In this document: positions 7,716 through 14,907 of the stretch, one piece after another
How the letters are laid out: each line of letters opens with the position of its first letter
Position numbering within the stretch: the stretch's first letter is position 1
Source: Planctomycetaceae bacterium
GTDB taxonomy: Bacteria; Planctomycetota; Phycisphaerae; Phycisphaerales; SM1A02
NCBI GenBank assembly: GCA_027490145.1
Contig: JAIXYQ010000016.1
Location: forward strand, 1 to 35,445
Direction of reading: 5' to 3'
DNA length: 35,445 nt
Program-made: the position numbers and the translations under genes
Notes under the pieces: model-generated
The model's database searches: none
The model's input: the letters and a program-made list of their open reading frames with translations, nothing else
What the model was told of the DNA's origin: nothing

Positions 7716-8483
7716 ATGGCCATCCGCCTGGACATCCTCACGCTCTTCACCGAGATGTTCCCCGCCGTGCTGCACGCCAGCATGACCGGGCGGGCGATCT
7801 CGTCCGGGGCGCTCGAGGTCCACACGCACGACATCCGTGCGTGGGCGGACAACAAGCACCAGAAGGTCGACGACCGTCCGTTCGGCGGTGGTCCCGGCAT
7901 GGTGCTCATGGCCGGCCCGGTGGCCGATGCCGTCGATGCCGTCCAGGCGATGGATGCGCGCCCCGCGCGTCGCATCCTGCTCTCGCCCAGCGGCCGGCCG
8001 CTCACGCAGGCGCTCGTGGAGGAACTCGCTTCCTCGCCGCGCGTCATGCTCGTGTGCGGTCACTACGAAGGCATCGACCAGCGCGCGATCGACTCGCTCG
8101 GGCTCGAGGAAGTGAGCATCGGAGACTTCGTGGTCTCCGGTGGCGAACTCCCCGCCATGCTCGTGGTCGATGCCATCGCGCGCCTGCAACCCGGTGTCCT
8201 CGGCCACGAGGACAGCGCGGCCCAGGACAGCTTCTCGCTTCGTGATCCCCAGGGCCGTCCGCTCCTGGACTGCCCCCACTACACCCGTCCGCGCGAGTGG
8301 CGCGGACAATCCGTTCCCCCCGTGCTGCTCGATGGTGACCATGCCGCAATCGCGGCCTGGCGTCTCGGGCAGCAGGTCGAGCGCACGCGCGAGCGTCGCC
8401 CCGACCTCCTTGAACCGCGACCTCTGGGACATGCGCCCACGTCGCCACGCCACAGCGGCCTGTGCACACCGTGCCCATGCTGA
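7716..8483 (+). CDS. trmD: tRNA (guanine-37-N1)-methyltransferase
   Basis: Transfers a methyl group from S-adenosylmethionine to N1 of G37 next to the anticodon, preventing +1 frameshifts. The 255-residue product starts with RLDILTLFTEMFPAVL, and carries DRPFGGGPGMVLM, LVCGHYEGIDQR and the SPOUT-knot loop VSIGDFVVSGGELPAM, the parts that form the cofactor pocket. DCPHYTRPREWRGQSVPPVL in the C-terminal domain is also conserved. The last roughly 30 residues (to CTPCPC) are poorly conserved and unusually cysteine-containing. It lies 17 bases after rpsP and 38 bases before rplS, clearly one transcript. Confidence 0.97.
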   Translation: MAIRLDILTLFTEMFPAVLHASMTGRAISSGALEVHTHDIRAWADNKHQKVDDRPFGGGPGMVLMAGPVADAVDAVQAMDARPARRILLSPSGRPLTQALVEELASSPRVMLVCGHYEGIDQRAIDSLGLEEVSIGDFVVSGGELPAMLVVDAIARLQPGVLGHEDSAAQDSFSLRDPQGRPLLDCPHYTRPREWRGQSVPPVLLDGDHAAIAAWRLGQQVERTRERRPDLLEPRPLGHAPTSPRHSGLCTPCPC

Positions 8484-8521
8484 ACGGCCATCCGGGCCAT
8501 TGCGCCCAAGGTTGAGATCCC

Positions 8522-8899
8522 ATGAACCGCAGCAAGATCATCGAAGACGTCGTCGCCAGCCAGGTCAAGCCCGAAGGCACCATGCCCCAGCTGAAGGTGG
8601 GCGACACCCTCGATGTGCACTACAAGATCATCGAAGGCGACAAGGAGCGCGTGCAGATCTTCCAGGGCGTGCTGATCGCCCAGAAGGGCCGTGGCATCAA
8701 CAAGATGATCACGGTGCGCCGCATCGTCGCCAACGAAGGCGTCGAGCGCATCTTCCCGCTCAACTCCCCCCGCGTCGAGAAGGTCGACGTGCTCCGTCGC
8801 GCCGAAGTGCGCCGTGCGAAGCTCTACTACCTGCGCGACCGCCAGGGCAAGAGCCGTCGCCTGCGCGAAGACCGCGAAGGCTCGAAGGCGAAGGCCTGA
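8522..8899 (+). CDS. rplS: Ribosomal protein bL19
   Basis: A 125-residue large-subunit protein near the subunit interface. Recognised by LKVGDTLDVHYKI, ERVQIFQGVLIAQKGRG, TVRRI and the strong ERIFPLNSPRVEKVDVLRRAEVRRAKLYYLRDR segment, all standard for bL19. A 25-residue polar N-terminus (MNRSKIIEDVVASQVKPEGT) precedes the core and is normal. Its stop codon lies inside the left arm of a hairpin (8894-8921) whose loop contains the queD start codon. Confidence 0.97.
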   Translation: MNRSKIIEDVVASQVKPEGTMPQLKVGDTLDVHYKIIEGDKERVQIFQGVLIAQKGRGINKMITVRRIVANEGVERIFPLNSPRVEKVDVLRRAEVRRAKLYYLRDRQGKSRRLREDREGSKAKA

Positions 8900-8921
8900 T
8901 CCCGCGGCATGCGGATCAGGC
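8894..8921 (+). promoter_or_regulatory. Hairpin bridging the rplS stop and queD start
   Basis: GCCTGATCC (8894-8902) pairs perfectly with GGATCAGGC (8913-8921). The 10-nt loop holds the queD ATG, while the left arm contains the rplS stop codon. queD has no Shine-Dalgarno. A ribosome terminating on rplS would melt the stem, so this may couple queD translation to rplS. It has no T-tail and is unlikely to be a terminator. Confidence 0.55.
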
Positions 8922-9277
8922 TCGCGAAGTCGTTCTCGTTCGAGGCGGCACACTTCCTCCCCTCCTTCCCGGAGGGGCACAAGTGCCGTCGCATGCATGG
9001 GCATTCGTTCCGCGTCGACATCGTCGTCGAGGGGCCGCTTGACCCCGCACGCGGCTACCTCGTGGACTACGGCGACATCAAGCGCGCGGTGGCCCCCCTG
9101 CACGACGAGCTCGACCATCGACTCCTGAACGACCTGCCCGGGCTCACCAATCCGACCAGCGAAATGCTCGCGGTCTGGGTCTGGGACCGCCTGCATCCGG
9201 TGCTCCCCATGCTCGCCGAGGTCATCGTGCACGAAACCTGCACGAGCCGGTGCGAATACCGCGGCCCCTCGACATGA
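8909..9277 (+). CDS. queD: 6-carboxytetrahydropterin synthase (QueD / PTPS family)
   Basis: A 122-residue member of the 6-pyruvoyl-tetrahydropterin synthase family. In bacteria this form makes 6-carboxy-5,6,7,8-tetrahydropterin, the first queuosine-specific step after GTP cyclohydrolase. Zinc ligands are His15 (FEAAHFLP), His30 and His32 (MHGHSF). The catalytic cysteine is Cys26 in GHKCRRMHGH, and the Asp/His pair lies in DELDHRLLND (about 69-70). The pterin-anchoring Glu109 is in VHETCTSRCEYRG. The length is typical. No queC, queE or queF is in the window, so the queuosine assignment rests on family only. Its start lies in a hairpin loop and its stop overlaps the next gene in ATGA. Confidence 0.92.
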   Translation: MRIRLAKSFSFEAAHFLPSFPEGHKCRRMHGHSFRVDIVVEGPLDPARGYLVDYGDIKRAVAPLHDELDHRLLNDLPGLTNPTSEMLAVWVWDRLHPVLPMLAEVIVHETCTSRCEYRGPST

Positions 9278-9894
9278 CCAACCCGGTCCTGACGGGCATC
9301 CACATGCGTGCGGGCGCCTGGGCTGCCGTGGGTTCCGGTGCACTGACCCTCGATGGCTCGGTCTGGGGCACGTGGCTGCCCGGCACCCTGCTTGATGCCG
9401 GCGCCTGGCCCGGGGAGACCCCTCGCGTGCTCGCGTTCACGGGTTCGCTCTCGGGGTCGGCTGACCGGGGCGACCTGCGCAACTGGATGTCCCCGGGCAT
9501 CGAGGCCTGCCGCACTGCGCTGGCCGGAGCGTGCACCCAAGCCGCTGATCGAAGCCAGCGGTTGCTGATCGTGCCGCACGCCCTGCATCTGGTGAGTGAC
9601 CTCCACTCGACCCTCCGTGTGCTCCGGGAGCATCAGGGCATCGGCGTGGCGCTCGCCCCCGCGGCACTGCTCACCGAAGGCATGCTCGCACACGCCGAGG
9701 ATCACCTGGCGCGCATCCTCGGCACACTGGGCCCGCTGGCCGATGCGATCATCCTGCATGGACTCGAACGCACGATCGACGCCGACGGCGAACCGTCCGT
9801 GCGACCGTGTCCCCGTGGGCAGGGCGTGCTCGACGATGCGCTGGTGTCGTCCTTGCTGCCGCCCGGCGTTCCCGTGGTCACGCTGACGGCATGA
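9274..9894 (+). CDS. Unknown protein coupled to queD
   Basis: A 206-residue protein that I cannot assign. The ATG at 9274 overlaps the queD stop as ATGA, which implies coupled translation and favours this start over an earlier in-frame ATG at 9250. The sequence alternates predicted strands and helices. Segments such as RLLIVPHALHLVSDL, HQGIGVALAPAALL and ADAIILHGLERT, each with a strand followed by a His, Ala or Leu turn, resemble the strands of a TIM barrel of the sugar-phosphate isomerase / AP-endonuclease type, but the usual metal-binding Glu/Asp/His set is not obvious and the protein is short. There is no signal peptide or membrane segment. Confidence 0.8.
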   Translation: MTNPVLTGIHMRAGAWAAVGSGALTLDGSVWGTWLPGTLLDAGAWPGETPRVLAFTGSLSGSADRGDLRNWMSPGIEACRTALAGACTQAADRSQRLLIVPHALHLVSDLHSTLRVLREHQGIGVALAPAALLTEGMLAHAEDHLARILGTLGPLADAIILHGLERTIDADGEPSVRPCPRGQGVLDDALVSSLLPPGVPVVTLTA

Positions 9895-9935
9895 CCGCGT
9901 GACGGCAGCCCGACGCCGCCACGGTTCCGCCTTCA

Positions 9936-10568
9936 TCACTCCGACAGTTCGACCGTCCAGTAGGCCTCGTCGAGGAAGGCCTTCCACGACTGGTAGCGCG
10001 GGCTGCCCAACCGGAGCGCAATCGCCGGGTTTCGCTTGGGTTTGACGGGCACCTTGATCAGGCGCATGCTCGCCTGCTGCGGGGTCCGACCTCCCTTGCG
10101 GGCATTGCACTTCACGCACGCGCACACGAGATTCGTCCAACTGTTCTCGCCGCCCTGCACGCGCGGGACCACATGGTCGAGCGTCAGCTCCTTGGTGCTG
10201 AAGTGCCTGCCGCAGTACTGGCAGCGGCTGCCGTCGCGTGCGTAGATGTTGCGACGGTTCAGCTTGACCTGTTCCTTGGGGAATCGGTCGTAGCCGAGCA
10301 GCCGGATGACCTTGGGCACGGCGATCACGATGCGCGTGGTCTGGACCCAGTCGTGCGATTCGTGTTCGTACCGGCGCTGGTACTCGGCAGCCTGGGCCCA
10401 GCTGTCGAAGGAGTAGCCGACCCACGAGCCGCCCTCGACCGAGATGACCTCGGCGGCCTCCTTGGCCAGGAGCGTGAACGCTCGGTACGCATCGATCACG
10501 CGCACCGCGGCATACAACCGGTTGAGGACGAGGACCTTGGTATCCAGGACGCCAGCCTGAGAGCTCAT
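9936..10568 (-). CDS. HNH-domain nuclease-like protein
   Basis: A 210-residue protein with a C-terminal HNH domain. The zinc knuckle cysteines are Cys116-Cys119 (RCQYCG) and Cys151/Cys154 (CACVKCNARKG), and the catalytic HNH core is LDHVVPR (His132) and NSWTNLV (Asn146). The N-terminal 100 residues (VLVLNRLYAAVRVIDAYRAF onward) form the short alpha/beta part common to stand-alone bacterial HNH proteins of this type. It is not linked to a restriction methylase, phage or intron here. Start: the ATG at 10568 has a strong GGAGGT 8 bases upstream, far better than upstream alternatives. A TAGCAT -10 lies at 10615-10610. This housekeeping-style HNH family is widespread and of unknown role. Confidence 0.92.
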   Translation of the reverse strand: MSSQAGVLDTKVLVLNRLYAAVRVIDAYRAFTLLAKEAAEVISVEGGSWVGYSFDSWAQAAEYQRRYEHESHDWVQTTRIVIAVPKVIRLLGYDRFPKEQVKLNRRNIYARDGSRCQYCGRHFSTKELTLDHVVPRVQGGENSWTNLVCACVKCNARKGGRTPQQASMRLIKVPVKPKRNPAIALRLGSPRYQSWKAFLDEAYWTVELSE

Positions 10569-10609
10569 TCTCGCGCACCTCCGAAGGCGATCCATGCCTT
10601 CGAACGAGA

Positions 10610-10615
10610 ATGCTA
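10610..10615 (-). promoter_or_regulatory. Candidate -10 box for the HNH gene
   Basis: TAGCAT on the minus strand, 41 bases before the HNH start codon. The short leader that follows carries GGAGGT. This is one of few genes here with a clear leader plus Shine-Dalgarno. Confidence 0.4.
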
Positions 10616-10672
10616 CCGGACCTGACCGAAGCAAGTCCGACCTGGTGGCGACTTCACGCGATCCTCACGCCG

Positions 10673-12085
10673 TCAGGTGAGCAACACCAGGTTCAGGGTC
10701 ACGATCAGCCCGTTGTTCAGGGCATGTCCGACCATCGGTGCCACCAGGCTGCCCCGGAGCTCCCTGACCAGGCAGAAGCTCATGGCCAACGCGCCGAGGA
10801 TCGGCACGAACAGAACTCCCTGGGGATGGATCGCCGCGAAGACGAGGCTGCTGAGCAGCGCCGAGACGACCATGCTGGCCAGCAGCGGCAGCCCCGAGGT
10901 TCCCCCACGCAGACCCCGGTAGAGCCCACCGCGGAAGACGATTTCCTCGAGCAGCGGCGCAACCACCGCAGCGACCAGGTACCAGATCACGATCCCGAGG
11001 GTCGAGCTCGAGCGCAGGCCTTCCTGGAGCGGATGGCTTGCGTTGGAGAGGTCACCACCGAGGAGCCAACCCAGGATCAGCGAGATCACGAAACCGACCA
11101 TCACCATCGGAATCGCCATGCACCAGGCGAGTACGCCCCAGCCCACTTCACGAAGGCCCCCCGCTCCCATCGTCAAGCCAAGTTCGCGCCGCAGCTCGCC
11201 CCAGGGCATGCCGCGCATGATCGGCCAGCACAGGGCCAGGAGCCCGAGCGACTGGAAGGTGATCACGCCGATGGTTCCCAGCCCGGCCAGATCCACGTTC
11301 GACGCCACCACGCCAAGCACGACCTCATACGCGACCCATGCCGCGAACAGTTCGATGTGGATGCCTTGGTGGCCCAGGAGCGTCGGCGCCAACCGAGACA
11401 TGGGCGCGCCACCAGCGGCCTTCACCGACAGCATGATGAGCGCGACCAGGCCCACGACCAGCGCCACGATGGCAAGACCGATGAACCCCACGACCGCCAA
11501 CGCAATGCGCGTGGCCCGTTCGGCGACCTGTGCCCCGAGCGAGGCGTCGCCGGTGGCCATCGACTCGAGCAGTGCCGCCGAAGCGCCGAGTGGTGCGAGC
11601 GACTCCCGGGTCACGCCTTCGGGCAACGATGCGGTCGATCCATCACCCGGCGGGGCGATCGACGCCGCCTGCGCGAGGCATGCCTTGACCTGCCGCACCA
11701 TCGCATCGGCCGGGTGCTCCGCCTCGACCGAGTCCATCGCATCGGCTGCTGCCTGATCATCATCCATCCACCGTGCCGCGATCACGAAGGCAAGTCGCTC
11801 GAGCGTGCCCTGGGACTTCAGCGGATCGAGCGACGACAGCCCTGCTCCGATCGCATCGGCTCCGGTCATGGACTTCATGGCAACGACCATCTGGATGGCC
11901 GCATCAGCCTGCGGGCTCACCATGGACGGCGCAGCGTCCGTTGCGTCCGCCTCGGGCTCCTCCCGCAGCATGCCGAAGCCTCCCGTGAGCATCCAGACGC
12001 AGCCTGCAAGGATCGTGACCCAGGCTGCGGCGGCGGAACGGGTCGATCCGGGGCGCGGTCGTGGGTCAATGGTCGTCGTGATCAT
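10673..12085 (-). CDS. CPBP-family intramembrane protease with extra N-terminal domain
   Basis: A 470-residue membrane protein whose C-terminal half is a CPBP (CAAX-like, Rce1-type) intramembrane glutamic/metalloprotease. The three family motifs are visible: EEIVFR (380-385), FAAIH (416-420) and HALNN (454-458). At least six hydrophobic segments lie between about 195 and 470. The N-terminal half is unusual: one membrane helix (about 20-40), then a soluble, helical, methionine- and alanine-rich region (about 45-190) of unknown fold before the core. CPBP members in bacteria act in peptide processing, immunity or envelope control; no bacteriocin genes are nearby. A TAGGAT box is exactly 6 nt upstream of the ATG. 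Confidence 0.9.
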   Translation of the reverse strand: MITTTIDPRPRPGSTRSAAAAWVTILAGCVWMLTGGFGMLREEPEADATDAAPSMVSPQADAAIQMVVAMKSMTGADAIGAGLSSLDPLKSQGTLERLAFVIAARWMDDDQAAADAMDSVEAEHPADAMVRQVKACLAQAASIAPPGDGSTASLPEGVTRESLAPLGASAALLESMATGDASLGAQVAERATRIALAVVGFIGLAIVALVVGLVALIMLSVKAAGGAPMSRLAPTLLGHQGIHIELFAAWVAYEVVLGVVASNVDLAGLGTIGVITFQSLGLLALCWPIMRGMPWGELRRELGLTMGAGGLREVGWGVLAWCMAIPMVMVGFVISLILGWLLGGDLSNASHPLQEGLRSSSTLGIVIWYLVAAVVAPLLEEIVFRGGLYRGLRGGTSGLPLLASMVVSALLSSLVFAAIHPQGVLFVPILGALAMSFCLVRELRGSLVAPMVGHALNNGLIVTLNLVLLT

Positions 12086-12091
12086 GGGGAC

Positions 12092-12097
12092 ATCCTA
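12092..12097 (-). promoter_or_regulatory. Candidate -10 box for the CPBP gene
   Basis: TAGGAT on the minus strand followed by exactly 6 nt and the ATG at 12085. No Shine-Dalgarno. Fits a leaderless message. Confidence 0.45.
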
Positions 12098-12191
12098 CGG
12101 ATCGTTGTCTTCGCGATTGCTTTGACAACACTCACCTCGGCACGACGCCCCTGATCGGGCCGCACCCGCCTATAACCAACTCACTTCTCCC

Positions 12192-12219
12192 TTGACGCCA
12201 CGGTTGATTTCTGTATCCT
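12192..12219 (+). promoter_or_regulatory. Promoter of rplM-rpsI
   Basis: TTGACG (12192-12197), a 16-bp spacer and TATCCT (12214-12219). The predicted leader of about 65 nt ends with AAGGA before the rplM ATG. This is the clearest sigma-70-type promoter in the window. Confidence 0.65.
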
Positions 12220-12290
12220 CCTCGATCCTCCACTGCCCGAGCGCTGGGTGCGCTCCGAGCGGTGGTCGGATCAAGGAAACGAGCCTCATC

Positions 12291-12722
12291 ATGCCCCGCC
12301 AGACCTACCACGCGAAGCCCGGCCAAGTTCCCGCCACCTGGCGTCACATCGACGCCGACGGCAAGGTCCTCGGTCGTCTCGCCACCGAAGTCGCCACCAT
12401 GCTCATGGGCAAGCACAAGCCCGAGTACACGCCCAACGTCCTCTGCGGCGATTGCGTGATCATCACGAACGCGTCGAAGGTCGTGCTCACGGGCAAGAAG
12501 GCCGACCAGAAAACCCTCCGCAAGTGGAGCGGCTATCCGGGCGGCCTCAAGGTCCGCACGTACGCCGACCTGCAGGAGAACGACCCGTCGCGCATGGTGA
12601 CCGAAGCCGTCATCCGCATGCTGCCTCGCGGCCGCCTCGGCCGCCGCATCCAGCGCAACCTCCGCGTCTTCGCCGGCGCCGAGCACACCCACCAGGCCCA
12701 GCAGCCCGTTGCGGCCAGCTGA
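12291..12722 (+). CDS. rplM: Ribosomal protein uL13
   Basis: A 143-residue early-assembly large-subunit protein. Recognised by ATWRHIDADGKVLGRLATEVA, LMGKHKPEYTPNVLCGDCVIITNA, GKKADQKTLRKWSGYPGGLK and RMLPRGRLGRRIQRNLRVFAGAEHTHQAQ. The open frame begins at 12192, but only the ATG at 12291 starts the family consensus and has AAGGA upstream. It is followed after 51 bases by rpsI, the universal partner, so both are made from one message starting at the promoter near 12192. Confidence 0.97.
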   Translation: MPRQTYHAKPGQVPATWRHIDADGKVLGRLATEVATMLMGKHKPEYTPNVLCGDCVIITNASKVVLTGKKADQKTLRKWSGYPGGLKVRTYADLQENDPSRMVTEAVIRMLPRGRLGRRIQRNLRVFAGAEHTHQAQQPVAAS

Positions 12723-12773
12723 ACCCGACCCGACCAACCAACGACCAGACGACCAACGAAGGACTGAAGACGA

Positions 12774-13217
12774 ATGACCACCGAAACGATCGCCCCGAAG
12801 AAGGCCTACGCCACCCGCAGCGCTGACGCGCAGGGTTGGTACTGGGGCACTGGCCGCCGCAAGACCGCCGTCGCGCGCGTGCGCGTCAAGGCCGGCAACG
12901 GCGAGTTCATGGTGAACGAGCGTCCCATGGACGAGTTCTTCGTCGAGGATCGTGATCGCAAGGCGATCATGAACGTGCTCGACAAGACCGCGCAGAAGGG
13001 CAAGATCAATGTGCGCGTCACCTGCTCCGGCGGTGGCTTCACCGGCCAGGCCGGCGCCGTGATCATGGGCCTCGGCCGCGCCCTGCTGTGCTACGACGCC
13101 AACCTCGAGAGCATGCTGCGCGAGCACGGCTTCCTGACCCGCGATGCCCGCGAGGTCGAGCGCAAGAAGCCCGGCCAGGCCGGCGCCCGTCGACGCTTCC
13201 AGTTCTCGAAGCGCTGA
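12774..13217 (+). CDS. rpsI: Ribosomal protein uS9
   Basis: A 147-residue small-subunit protein. The core begins GTGRRKTAVARVRVKAGNGEF, and carries the GGGFTGQAGAVIMGLGRALL segment. The C-terminal tail, which reaches the P-site tRNA, has the expected basic residues and ends FQFSKR. A 20-residue N-terminal extension precedes the core. Two hairpins follow the stop codon (13226-13239 and 13258-13278), the second probably the terminator of the operon. Confidence 0.97.
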   Translation: MTTETIAPKKAYATRSADAQGWYWGTGRRKTAVARVRVKAGNGEFMVNERPMDEFFVEDRDRKAIMNVLDKTAQKGKINVRVTCSGGGFTGQAGAVIMGLGRALLCYDANLESMLREHGFLTRDAREVERKKPGQAGARRRFQFSKR

Positions 13218-13257
13218 TCAGGCCACCCGCGCTTGCGGGATCACCGAACCTTCCACG

Positions 13258-13278
13258 ACGCCGCCCCATGGGCGGCGT
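13258..13278 (+). terminator. Terminator of rplM-rpsI
   Basis: A 9-bp perfect stem (13258-13266 with 13270-13278) with a CAT loop, followed on the plus strand by TGTGCGTTATGT. A smaller 5-bp hairpin (13226-13239) precedes it. It lies 40 bases after the rpsI stop and 6 bases before the stop of the convergent gene. Confidence 0.6.
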
Positions 13279-13284
13279 TGTGCG

Positions 13285-14901
13285 TTATGTCGCGGCACGC
13301 GATGCGCGCCAGGCCTGGCGTGCCGCGTCAGCCGCATCGGCCACGCGCGCCTGCATGGCACCGCGCGCGACCCGATGGTGCACGGCCAGTTCGTCGATGG
13401 TTCGAGGGCGGCTCCCCTGCCAACCATGCACCGCCGCCAGGAGTTCAAGTGCCTCTCCCCCCACCAGCATCGCCCCGGTCCGCTGGCCGCAGCCCGGCGC
13501 CACCGCACTCACCCACGGACACGCCCGCAGCACGGCATCGCCCAAGTGGATGGGCTGCGGATGCATCGCGGGCGCGCGGCCCGGTGCATGGAGGCCCGGC
13601 TGGCGAGCCAACTGCTGTTCGAACGCGAGCTGGGCGACGCGATCGATCCGCAGCCGATGCGGCGCCACCGTCGAGAGATCGATCTGGAACGCTGCGTGCA
13701 CGATGCATGACTGCGCCAGCTCGACGGCCTTGCGCAAGGGTTCCGCCGGGAGGTTCGTGACCGGGGCCTCCATCATGGTGGCAAGCCGCTGCAGCACGCC
13801 GGGAGTGTGCCAGGCAACCAACGTCCGAAGCAGCATGGCTCCCCAACGCGTGTCGAGTTCGGCACGCTCCACGGTCCCCGGGCGGGTCGGCCCCACGACG
13901 CCCGCGCGCGCACGCCACAGCAGGAAGCGCAGCGCAGCGAGCGCGGTGAAGTCGCGCCCGGTGGACTCCGGACGAAGAACGCAGGCCGCAGCGACGTCCG
14001 CCGGAGCGGCGTGCTCCAGGCCGTGCTCGAGCCACGGGGCGCCCAGGAGCACGCTCGCGGCCTCGGCGTGCACGAAGGTCGGCAGGGCCGGCACATGCGG
14101 CAGCGTCTGTGCCAGCCGTGCGGCGCGATCCGCAACGATCCTGCGCGCGGTGTGCGCCGTGCTCAGGCCCGCAGCGCGGGCGATCTCCGCGATCGGGATG
14201 CCTCGCGCCGAACAACGGGCGAACCAGCCATCCGGCCGTGCGGCCCGCCCCGTCGTGGCACGGCTGGCCTGCCAGATGAGTCGCACGGCCTCGGGCGTGA
14301 TCCCATGCGCCGCCGCCACGGTGCGCTGCGCCTGGGCGAGCGACGACGCGCGTGACGATTCGCGCGCGACGGCTTCGATCACCCTGCGACGCTCGTTCGG
14401 CGCCAAGCGCCTGAACCTGCCCGCACGGGCCACGATGCGCGCATGATGGACCTGCACGCCGCTGGCGATCGATTCGCGCACACCCAGCACGGGCTCCTCG
14501 CCGAAGCCCCCGAACCACTCCAGCGCAAGGCCGAATCGGCGCCATCTGCGGAGCGTGCGCTCGCTGACGGACCATCGTTCGGCGAGCGCCGCGATCGTCA
14601 CCACGGCTCCCGTCGATTCGTCCGGCACGATGGGTGCGCGGCGGCTCACCTCGAGCACGAACGTGCAGAGATCGGTTCGGATGGCCGCACCGGGCACGAG
14701 ATCATCGAGGCCCCGATCGACGCGGAAGCCCGTCACGCGGAAGGTCACGAAGCCCATCGGGTACGACTGGTCGGGTTCGAGCTCACCGATCAGCGACAAC
14801 GCGTTCGCCACGTGCTTGCGCGCCGCCGGCACGGGCGCGAACGCCAGCTGCCGGGCCAGGTCGGCCATCGCTTGCGTGAGGTAGGCCACCGCAGCAGCCA
14901 T
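13285..14901 (-). CDS. Multi-HTH DNA-binding protein, possibly sigma-factor-like
   Basis: A 538-residue protein with four separate helix-turn-helix-like segments: TIAALAERWSVSERTLRRWR (102-121, MerR-like), about 186-210 (AQRTVAAAHGITPEAVRLIW), about 236-262 (IPIAEIARAAGLSTAHTARR) and about 500-522 (TIDELAVHHRVARGAMQARV). An N-terminal domain (1-95) contains VTFRVTGFRVDRG and RTDLCTFVLEVSRR. The layout resembles planctomycete proteins annotated as sigma-70-like, where an N-terminal domain and an HTH 'RTLRRWR' precede sigma-like modules; this link is from memory, and I do not see the aromatic -10 melting motif of sigma region 2. It follows alr after 6 bases and is surely co-transcribed. The length and arginine/alanine richness are unusual. 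A 452-residue frame on the opposite strand is a shadow. Confidence 0.75.
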   Translation of the reverse strand: MAAAVAYLTQAMADLARQLAFAPVPAARKHVANALSLIGELEPDQSYPMGFVTFRVTGFRVDRGLDDLVPGAAIRTDLCTFVLEVSRRAPIVPDESTGAVVTIAALAERWSVSERTLRRWRRFGLALEWFGGFGEEPVLGVRESIASGVQVHHARIVARAGRFRRLAPNERRRVIEAVARESSRASSLAQAQRTVAAAHGITPEAVRLIWQASRATTGRAARPDGWFARCSARGIPIAEIARAAGLSTAHTARRIVADRAARLAQTLPHVPALPTFVHAEAASVLLGAPWLEHGLEHAAPADVAAACVLRPESTGRDFTALAALRFLLWRARAGVVGPTRPGTVERAELDTRWGAMLLRTLVAWHTPGVLQRLATMMEAPVTNLPAEPLRKAVELAQSCIVHAAFQIDLSTVAPHRLRIDRVAQLAFEQQLARQPGLHAPGRAPAMHPQPIHLGDAVLRACPWVSAVAPGCGQRTGAMLVGGEALELLAAVHGWQGSRPRTIDELAVHHRVARGAMQARVADAADAARQAWRASRAAT

Positions 14902-14907
14902 CGTCGC

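Noticed and set aside
13088..14446. 452-codon plus-strand frame opposite the multi-HTH gene
   Set aside because: It overlaps rpsI out of frame, has a low-complexity composition, and the minus frame has clear HTH patterns and operon context.
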